A stretch of DNA of 64,000 nt, from contig JACQFE010000021.1 in assembly GCA_016200265.1 (NCBI GenBank), positions 37,317 through 101,316 on the forward strand, in the 5' to 3' direction. This DNA is from Planctomycetota bacterium. Its GTDB lineage: Bacteria; Planctomycetota; Phycisphaerae; UBA1845. The first letter of the stretch is position 1. Each line of letters starts with the position of its first letter. Under the pieces are notes generated by a model, which was not told where the DNA came from, searched no databases, and saw only the letters and a list, made by a program, of their open reading frames with translations. Below are positions 42,414-48,834 of the stretch, piece by piece. The position numbers were made by a program, and so were the translations under genes.

Positions 42414-43274
42414 CTAGTACTTGAACGCCACGCCCACCATGGGACCGTAGAATTGGACGTCCATGTCGATACGACCCTTGGCATTTTCAATGTCGTAATA
42501 TCGATAGCCGAATGCCAATGTGGCGCTTTTGCTCAATCGATATCCTAGAAGTGCTGTTCCACCCCAGGTAAGGTCAGGCGCTTCGCCGACGCCGAACCCG
42601 CCGACGTCCGCTTTGAGCGAAAACAACCACTTCTCGGATAAATCACATTGGAACCGTCCCCCAACGACTGGCGCAACAAAATCTATGTTACTTTTCACAT
42701 CGATCAGCGGGCCGATGGAAACGTCGGTTCCGATGTGCGTGTATCGTCCTCCTAGCATCAAGTCGAAGCTACGGTCAGATTCGCCGAAACGATACATGCC
42801 GCCGAAGCCCAGTTCTGCCAGGTCCAGTCGCATGTCCGTGTCGATGCCATGGAGACGAAAGGGCCCGATCTTTGCACTGGTGTCGTCGCTTAGGCCCATG
42901 TAGATTCCCTCGAGATAGAACCCCCATCGATCTCGACGTCCTTCGAATCTAAGCATCGATCCCATGTCCAGGTGCTTGAGAAGGTCAGTGAAACACACCT
43001 TGTCTTCCACGGAAATGGGACCGGCGGACACATCGCTGCTTATCGAGGCAATCCATAGATAGGGGGCGAATTCAAACTCCCATTTGTCCGGATTCGACGT
43101 ATCTTTTTCTGTCGAATCGGACGGCGCCAGCTTCAGCGACTCAGATTCCTTGTGCTCCACGCTGGGTGGCGGGGCTTGGACCCTGGCATCGATGGGCTGC
43201 TGTGCGTACAAAGCATAAGTCCATCCAAGCGATATAATGCATGTTGCAGCATACAGTCGAACGCGCGAATTCAT
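42414..43274 (-). CDS. Outer-membrane beta-barrel protein
   Basis: 286 aa; AAAAGGA precedes the ATG. Signal peptide ends at LYAQQP, then a Pro/Ser/Lys-rich linker to about 60. The barrel begins with WEFEFAPYLWIASISSDVSAG, continues with FTDLLKHLDMGSMLRFEGRRDRWGFYLEGIYMGL, and ends in FYGPMVGVAFKY; the alternating pattern and C-terminal aromatic residue are typical of 8- to 12-strand outer-membrane proteins of unknown role. Its position between sulfatases suggests a part in uptake or in anchoring. Confidence 0.75.
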   Translation of the reverse strand: MNSRVRLYAATCIISLGWTYALYAQQPIDARVQAPPPSVEHKESESLKLAPSDSTEKDTSNPDKWEFEFAPYLWIASISSDVSAGPISVEDKVCFTDLLKHLDMGSMLRFEGRRDRWGFYLEGIYMGLSDDTSAKIGPFRLHGIDTDMRLDLAELGFGGMYRFGESDRSFDLMLGGRYTHIGTDVSIGPLIDVKSNIDFVAPVVGGRFQCDLSEKWLFSLKADVGGFGVGEAPDLTWGGTALLGYRLSKSATLAFGYRYYDIENAKGRIDMDVQFYGPMVGVAFKY

Positions 43275-43446
43275 TGTGCAATTCCTTTTTTGTGTATGTT
43301 CTTCGGAGAGTGCAGGCTGCTTCTTCTTTCTGTGTTCTCGATCCGTTCAGCGCAGAAATGGGATCATGCCAGCGCTGTAGACAATGAGCGCCAAAGCGTG
43401 ATCTATTTAAACGCTTTTGCTCTTCTCCCTCAATTTGAGTAGAGCC

Positions 43447-43475
43447 GGCGGGCGACTGTTGCGAGTCGCCCGCCG
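43447..43475. terminator. Hairpin GGCGGGCGAC...GTCGCCCGCC after the third CTAGR sulfatase
   Basis: A 10-bp stem with loop TGTTGCGA, just downstream of the sulfatase stop at 43490. Third member of the hairpin family at 37124 and 38877. Confidence 0.6.
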
Positions 43476-43489
43476 AGATTAGAGTTTGG

Positions 43490-45115
43490 CTATTGCCCTG
43501 CGTGATGCCTCATGGCTTCTTCGATCTTCGCCTTTACTGCTTCGAGGCCGAAGCTAGCGCCCTTCTGCATGGGCGGATATTCGAGGGCTGTCATAGCGAG
43601 CTTGCCGACCTCCTGTTGGACGAACACGAAGCGCCAGAACTCATATTGGAACCAGGAGAAGTATTCCTGCGAGCCGGTGAAAGTGCCGACAGGAAAGTCG
43701 AAACGCTCGAAGGGATCCAGGCGCAAGTTGATCAGAACCGGCACATCGACACGGACTTGAGCACCAATCCAGCCTTGAGGCTGTTCAATGAATCGATACT
43801 TGAAGTCGTCGATGCGCACAGCGCCGAGAGTGCTTTCCGCAAAGTAAAAGAACTCGTGGCGCGCGGACGGACCCTTGCCTGTGATCAGGTCCATCTGGTT
43901 GTAGCCGTCGAGATGGTTCTTATACGTCTGATCGCCAATCTTCTTACCCTTGAGCAGCTCATCCTTGATGCTCGGGTTGCCGGCCGCGGCGACGAAAGTC
44001 GGGAGCCAGTCCATGCTGGCGAAGATGCCGTTTTGCACAGTGTCCGCCGGCACATGGCCCGGCCAGCGCAGGAGCGCGGGTACGCGGAATCCACCCTCAT
44101 AGATGGTTCCCTTTTCTCCCTTGAACGGAGTATTGCCGCCATCCGGCCACGTGAACGTCTCGGTGCCGTTGTCCGTAGTGAACATGACGATGGTGTTCTC
44201 GTCCGCTCCCATGTCCTTGAGCTTCTTCATCACGTCGCCCACGATGTCGTCGAGCTCGGCCATGCCCGCTTCGTGAATGGTCCACCCATTCTGCGAGTTA
44301 CGCATCTTCTCGTACTTCTCCGAGAGATGGGTGACAATGTGCATGCGCGTCGGGTTGAGCCAGAGGAAGAACGGCTTGTTGTCCGTTTTGGCCTTGTCCA
44401 CGAACTTGAAGGCCAGGTCGCGGATTTCGTTGTCCACGGTCTCCATTCGCTTGGGATAGAGCGTGCCCGTATCCTCGATCTTCTGCTTACCAACCTTTCC
44501 CCAGCGCGGCATCTCCGTAGGGTCATCCTTATCCGTGGCCCAGCTATGAACCATGTTGCGCGGGCCGACTTTGTCGAGCAGTTCCTGCGGATAGCCAGGG
44601 TGCGCCGGGTCCTCCATGGCGTCAAGGTGATACAGATAGCCGAAGAATTCGTCGAAGCCGTGGACAGTGGGCAGGAATTCGTTGAGATCGCCGAGGTGGT
44701 TTTTGCCGAACTGACCCGTGGCATAACCCATGTCCTTAAGGACGGCTGCCAACGTGCACGCTTCAGCGGGCAGCCCGATCTTAGCGCCGGCCTGACCGAC
44801 CGTGGTCATACCGGTGCGAATCGGTAATTCGCCTGTAATGAACGCGGCGCGACCCGCGGTACAACTGGCCTCCGCATAATAGTCGGTGAACAACATGCCT
44901 TCCTTGGCGAGCTTGTCGAGGTTCGGGGTTCGTCCGGCCATCAAGCCGCGATGGTACGCGCCGATGTTCCAGATGCCGATGTCATCACCCATGATGACGA
45001 CGATGTTGGGTTTCTTCGCTCCTCCCGCTGCAGGGGCCTGCGCATTGCTCCGCAGTGCTGCGCATGCGACGATCGCGATCGCCGCCAGTACTGTCACTCG
45101 AAAAACCGTTCTCAT
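43490..45115 (-). CDS. Exported sulfatase, family S1, CTAGR type
   Basis: 541 aa; AAAGGA lies 8 bp before the ATG. Signal peptide ends at ALRSNAQAPAAG, same text as the other two short sulfatases. VVIMGDDIGIWN; C85-T-A-G-R in EASCTAGRAAFITGE; FGKNHLGDLNEFLPTVHGFDEF; LNPTRMHIVTHL; MFTTDNGTETFTW. Ends KIEEAMRHHAGQ, a tail whose DNA, with the following hairpin, reappears after the HAD-2H gene. Activated by the FGE at 45930-47186, three genes upstream in transcription order. Confidence 0.93.
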   Translation of the reverse strand: MRTVFRVTVLAAIAIVACAALRSNAQAPAAGGAKKPNIVVIMGDDIGIWNIGAYHRGLMAGRTPNLDKLAKEGMLFTDYYAEASCTAGRAAFITGELPIRTGMTTVGQAGAKIGLPAEACTLAAVLKDMGYATGQFGKNHLGDLNEFLPTVHGFDEFFGYLYHLDAMEDPAHPGYPQELLDKVGPRNMVHSWATDKDDPTEMPRWGKVGKQKIEDTGTLYPKRMETVDNEIRDLAFKFVDKAKTDNKPFFLWLNPTRMHIVTHLSEKYEKMRNSQNGWTIHEAGMAELDDIVGDVMKKLKDMGADENTIVMFTTDNGTETFTWPDGGNTPFKGEKGTIYEGGFRVPALLRWPGHVPADTVQNGIFASMDWLPTFVAAAGNPSIKDELLKGKKIGDQTYKNHLDGYNQMDLITGKGPSARHEFFYFAESTLGAVRIDDFKYRFIEQPQGWIGAQVRVDVPVLINLRLDPFERFDFPVGTFTGSQEYFSWFQYEFWRFVFVQQEVGKLAMTALEYPPMQKGASFGLEAVKAKIEEAMRHHAGQ

Positions 45116-45236
45116 AACTGCATCCTTTCAACAGTCTGGGATATTGTTGCGGCCATTGGGCCGCGCGAATTTCTCTGAGCGGCCGCAGAAAACCACGACA
45201 TGCTCGACGGCCGCGCGCGTAGAGTCGCTTGGGTCC

Positions 45237-45818
45237 CTAATCGTTCTTCCCGTTCAACTTGTCGTCCTGCCAATACTTCATGATGGGGATGTCCGCTCGC
45301 AGCATGATTCCTCCTTCAGTGATTTGGTACACCTTGACTCCGCCATTGAACGAGCCTGCAGTGCAAACGGCACCGCCGGTATCACCGAACTTGCATGCAG
45401 CATCGGCTTCACCACCACACTGCCAACGACCTTCGGCAAACTCCTTCATCGCTGAATTGCTGCCGAACACCAATACCGATTGATAGCGCTTGCCGCCGAT
45501 GCCGAAGCCGGGTGTGAACTGGAAGTTTCTCATGTACGTCACCTGCTTGCTCTGGTTGTCAGTGACCGGTGAGTAACCATTGGCAGTGCCCAGGAACATG
45601 AAGCCCACACCAAACTGGTCGAAGACCGCGTAGCCCGGTGCGTTCTCAACCGCCGATTTGGCGCCGGGTTCCTTGGCATACAGAGTCTGGAGGGTCCTGT
45701 CCCTCATTCTGAGCGCGTTGTTGTGTTTTTCCTGCAACGATTCTCCCTTTGGGGCGACGCAGCCGGCGCTCAACAGCGCGACGGTAACCAACGAGGCCAC
45801 GAACCTCGAAAACTGCAT
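45237..45818 (-). CDS. SYLF-domain (Ysc84-like) lipoprotein
   Basis: 193 aa with AAAGGAG before the ATG. Lipobox LLSAGC. SYLF features: KEPGAKSAVENAPGYAVFDQFGVGFMFLG, YMRNFQFTPGFGIGGKRYQSVLVFGS, and FAEGRWQCGGEADAACKFGDTGG. SYLF domains bind phosphoinositides or other lipids; the role in bacteria is unknown. Between the FGE gene and a sulfatase, same strand. Confidence 0.82.
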   Translation of the reverse strand: MQFSRFVASLVTVALLSAGCVAPKGESLQEKHNNALRMRDRTLQTLYAKEPGAKSAVENAPGYAVFDQFGVGFMFLGTANGYSPVTDNQSKQVTYMRNFQFTPGFGIGGKRYQSVLVFGSNSAMKEFAEGRWQCGGEADAACKFGDTGGAVCTAGSFNGGVKVYQITEGGIMLRADIPIMKYWQDDKLNGKND

Positions 45819-45929
45819 ACGAAACTCCTTTCAAAAAAGTTAAATTCCAAACTCCAGTAAAACATGATTTCACAATCAGTCATTCAAACTAACCTACACG
45901 GATCAATTGGTCGAATGGGCACGTTCATG

Positions 45930-47186
45930 TCATTCCTTCGTGTGGAGCGTCGGCTTCGTTGCCGACACGCGCTTTTCGATTTCTTTCTGCCATGCCGCCG
46001 TCGTCATCACGCATCGGAATCCCAGGTGTTGCAGCCCTGTGTCCGGCGGGCAGGCCATGCGAGCGCTGGGCCGATACGATGCGCAGTAGGAATCATTGCA
46101 AAGAAATGAGCCCCCGCGATGCACGCGGCTCTCCGGTGAATGCGGGTTGCGGGGATCAAAGCTCGTCGTCGGCCCCTTTGGATTCACGGCGACGCCGTTC
46201 GGACCGATTTCGGCCACGAGCAACGCGTACGCGTCCGGTCGATACAGATCGCTGCACCATTCCCACACGTTGCCGGCCATGTCGAACAGCCCGTAACCAT
46301 TAGGTGGAAAACTCTTCACAGGCGCAGCAAGTGCGAAGCCATCTTCAACTGTGTTTTTGTCTGGAAAATGTCCCTGCCAGGTATTGGCCCGCTTCGGATC
46401 GATCGGTTCGTCGCCCCAGACGTTTACTTTACCCTCGAGACCGCCGCGCGCCGCGAATTCCCATTCTGCTTCCGTCGGAAGGCGCTTTCCGGACCACCTG
46501 CAATAGGCAATCACATCCTCGTATGCGACCTGAACGACCGGGTAGTTTTCCTTGCCGTCAATGCTGCTGGATGGCCCTTCCGGATGCCGCCAACTCGCGC
46601 CCAGCGTCCATGTCCACCACGCGAAGTAATCGCGCGTGTCAACGGGATGGTCCGGCGGCGTGAACACGAGTGAGCCCGGCTGGAGTTGCTCGTCCGGCGG
46701 CTTGGGTGTTCCTGGCGCGACCTGCTTTTTCAGCTCGTCCCAATCGACCGGCCGTTCGGCCACCGTCTTGTAGCCGGTGGCTTGGACGAACTCCGCGAAC
46801 TGCCCGTTGGTAACCTCAGTCAAATCGATGAAGAATCCATCGACGCGCACACGATGCTTGGGCGATTCGTCCGGGCGAGCCAGCGGGTCGGTGCTGCCCA
46901 TCGCAAATTCTCCGCCGGGAATCCAGACCATTCCGTCAGGTTGCAATCGGACAGGACTAACAACGTCTTGCCTTGAAGCGTCATCCGGTCCCATTGCCTG
47001 AGCCAATTGGCTCGCGGGTTGAGCGTCTGTCGCGGCACGAATGGCTTCTGCCCGATTCGCTTTGGAACAGCACGCCTTGGGTTGCTCGGGCGCTTCATTC
47101 GCCGATTGAGCCAAGGCCGGCGCTGGGGAATTGGCAAACGTCAGCGACATGGCGAATAAGGGAATCACGCGTAGTTTCGTGTTCAT
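45930..47186 (-). CDS. Formylglycine-generating enzyme (SUMF1/FGE family)
   Basis: 418 aa with a signal peptide (VIPLFAMSLTFANSPAPALAQ), so exported. The FGE-sulfatase domain spans about 88-412: MVWIPGGEFAMGSTD at its start, VTNGQFAEFVQATGYKT, WEFAARGG, MAGNVWEWCSDLY, and the active-site pair C363 and C368 in GGSFLCNDSYCASYR, matching the Cys pair of catalytic FGEs. It oxidises the sulfatase-motif Cys to formylglycine using O2 and copper. Presence of both Cys argues for a working enzyme rather than a non-catalytic paralogue. Its ATG overlaps the end of a dead receiver-domain gene (ATGA). It most likely matures all five sulfatases here. Confidence 0.93.
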   Translation of the reverse strand: MNTKLRVIPLFAMSLTFANSPAPALAQSANEAPEQPKACCSKANRAEAIRAATDAQPASQLAQAMGPDDASRQDVVSPVRLQPDGMVWIPGGEFAMGSTDPLARPDESPKHRVRVDGFFIDLTEVTNGQFAEFVQATGYKTVAERPVDWDELKKQVAPGTPKPPDEQLQPGSLVFTPPDHPVDTRDYFAWWTWTLGASWRHPEGPSSSIDGKENYPVVQVAYEDVIAYCRWSGKRLPTEAEWEFAARGGLEGKVNVWGDEPIDPKRANTWQGHFPDKNTVEDGFALAAPVKSFPPNGYGLFDMAGNVWEWCSDLYRPDAYALLVAEIGPNGVAVNPKGPTTSFDPRNPHSPESRVHRGGSFLCNDSYCASYRPSARMACPPDTGLQHLGFRCVMTTAAWQKEIEKRVSATKPTLHTKE

Positions 47187-47552
47187 GGTTGCTCCGATGC
47201 GGACCAGATGACGGCGAGCACGGCATCACCGAAGTCCGTGTTGCGGAAGACACCCACATAGCCGGAAATCAGCGCTTGCTCGCAGACTTTTGGATCACCA
47301 TGGACAGTAATCAAAAAAACGGGTGTCGTCGAGCCGACCTCGGCGGGCTATTTTTGCAACTCAAATCCGGACATACTTTTAACCGGATGTCGAGCATTAG
47401 GCAATCGAATTGAGGACGCTCCCGGTCTTCGGGAAATGCCTCTGCAAATTGATAGGCAATGACCTGGAAACGTGCCGCTTACAAGATGCGGTTCAGTGGT
47501 CGGCAATGGCTCTCTTATTCAACAATGACCGCCACGTAGATTTTCTTGTAAC
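47183..47552 (-). pseudogene. Decayed FixJ/NarL-type response-regulator receiver domain
   Basis: Not visible as one open frame. Joined minus-strand pieces read KIYVAVIVE, stop, ESHCRPLNRIL, stop, AARFQVIAYQFAEAFPE, then FDCLMLDIRL with the phospho-acceptor Asp, a frameshift, MSGFELQ, an in-frame TAG, then STTPVFLITVHGDPKVCEQAL and a C-terminal helix ending SASEQP. This follows the receiver fold (DDD...LxLDIRxPGxSGFELQ...PVIFITxHGD) step by step. The usual Lys near the end is lost. Its final TGA overlaps the FGE start as ATGA, which shows it was once translationally coupled to it. Confidence 0.7.
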
Positions 47553-48088
47553 TGCTCATCATGCAGTGAGTAGTGTAGTGGAATCAGGTGGGGCCGCTAC
47601 TGACACGTCGAGATTCGTCATTGCCGTCGACAATGACAATCACACGGTGCCCACAAGGAGGAGATGTTCAATTCGCTTAAGGTCAACGAAACCTTTAAGT
47701 GGATTGATTTAATTACAAACTGGGAGTAATAGAGATCAACCCCCCCAAGAAATTCCCGCGGTGGCAATTCTGCAGCTTCAAGGCACCGACTCGTTTGCCA
47801 CGGCAGGCGAAACAAGGGGCTGAGCGGCGGAAAAGAGAGTGCGGAATTCAGCAGCCTTTTCTGGCTTGAGAACCGCACTCTCTCAATTCTTCCGAAGAGT
47901 TGAATCCACCGATCGCAATTCTTATTTCACAATCACCCCGTGGTCGCCTCGGGTTTGCTCATTGCCGCCGCATACGCCGGGGCTGCCTACGATTTTGTCA
48001 TGACTTGGAGTTTCTCCGTCCGCAAGGCTACCATGGACCGGGGCACGGTCCGTGATGAGGCGGACGTGCGCACGCGGATGGATACTCG
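47553..48088. other. Gap upstream of the chemosensory operon
   Basis: No convincing gene. It contains CTTAAGGTCAACGAAACCTTTAAG (imperfect palindrome, about 47674-47699), a 21-codon open frame at 47664 behind AAGGAGG with too short a spacing, and a 10-bp inverted repeat, GAGAGTGCGG at 47835 and CCGCACTCTC at 47873, around a 28-base loop. A promoter for the chemosensory operon should lie here, but I cannot point to a good one. Confidence 0.4.
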
Positions 48089-48823
48089 ATGAATGATCTG
48101 CCCGGTCATGCTGCCGATCCCGCCTTGCTCGAACTTTTTCGCGCCGAGCTTGATGCGCATTTGCCTGTGCTAAGTGACGGCCTTCTGGCACTCGAAAAGG
48201 AGCGTTCCAATGACGAAACGATCGCCGGCATGATGCGCGCCGCGCACTCGATCAAAGGCGCTGCCCGAATCGTGGGCGTCGAGGAGGCCGTACGCGTGGC
48301 TCATGTCCTGGAGGACTGCTTCACGGCGGCAAATCAAAGGCGCATCTCGCTTCAAAGCTCGGACGTCGATGTACTCCTTCAGGGAGTCGATGCGTTGCAG
48401 CGGATCTGTTCGCCGCAACGGGACGACCTTCCAGGGGCGACAACGCTTGACAACCTGATCGAGCGCATCGTTTTCGTGCGGGACGGACGGACGCCCATCC
48501 TTGCGGCAGGTGAGTTGGTGTCGGGAGCCAGCTCTGCGGCAGAACCGCTTGATCTGTTAATCACGTTGCCGGCCGATCTGGATGACGAAGCGGCAGAGCA
48601 TTTGCGAGCGCAGCTGTGTAAGGCGATTCGCGACCAAACAGGTTCCATTTGCCTGGACTTCACGGAGGTTCATCGCGTTGGCACTCGAGCGTTGTCGGTC
48701 TTGATATCTTTCGTGCGCGAAGCCGCAGGATTGCCTGTGCTCACTGTACGCGGCATTGGGGATGGTTTGGCCCGGCTGATGCGCGTCAGCGGACTGGATC
48801 GCGCTTGGTCAGTCGCCAGATGA
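48089..48823 (+). CDS. HPt-STAS two-domain signalling protein
   Basis: 244 aa. N-terminal histidine phosphotransfer domain with H53 in RAAHSIKGAARIVG (about 10-110). C-terminal STAS domain (about 150-240): LLITLPADLDDEAAEHLRAQL, then CLDFTEVHRVGTRALSVLISFVREA, where the usual phosphorylatable Ser/Thr position is in VGTRAL. Such fusions could pass phosphoryl groups from CheA or link CheA signalling to a partner-switch system. First gene of the operon; its stop overlaps a possible cheA start (ATGA at 48820). Confidence 0.85.
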   Translation: MNDLPGHAADPALLELFRAELDAHLPVLSDGLLALEKERSNDETIAGMMRAAHSIKGAARIVGVEEAVRVAHVLEDCFTAANQRRISLQSSDVDVLLQGVDALQRICSPQRDDLPGATTLDNLIERIVFVRDGRTPILAAGELVSGASSAAEPLDLLITLPADLDDEAAEHLRAQLCKAIRDQTGSICLDFTEVHRVGTRALSVLISFVREAAGLPVLTVRGIGDGLARLMRVSGLDRAWSVAR

Positions 48824-48834
48824 TTGAAGGTCGC

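Noticed and set aside
43493..44827. Long plus-strand open frame of 444 codons
   Set aside because: Antisense shadow of the sulfatase at 43490-45115; Arg/Val/His-rich translation without motifs.
47664..47729. 21-codon open frame behind AAGGAGG as a possible leader peptide
   Set aside because: Spacing between the Shine-Dalgarno-like sequence and the ATG is only 2-3 bases, and no attenuator structure follows it before the next gene.
47618..47878. Minus-strand 86-codon open frame
   Set aside because: No ribosome-binding site, no recognisable motif, and it crosses an inverted repeat.
48649..48834. Upstream extension of the cheA frame
   Set aside because: It overlaps the STAS domain of the previous gene in another frame; the ATGs at 48820 and 48835 fit far better.
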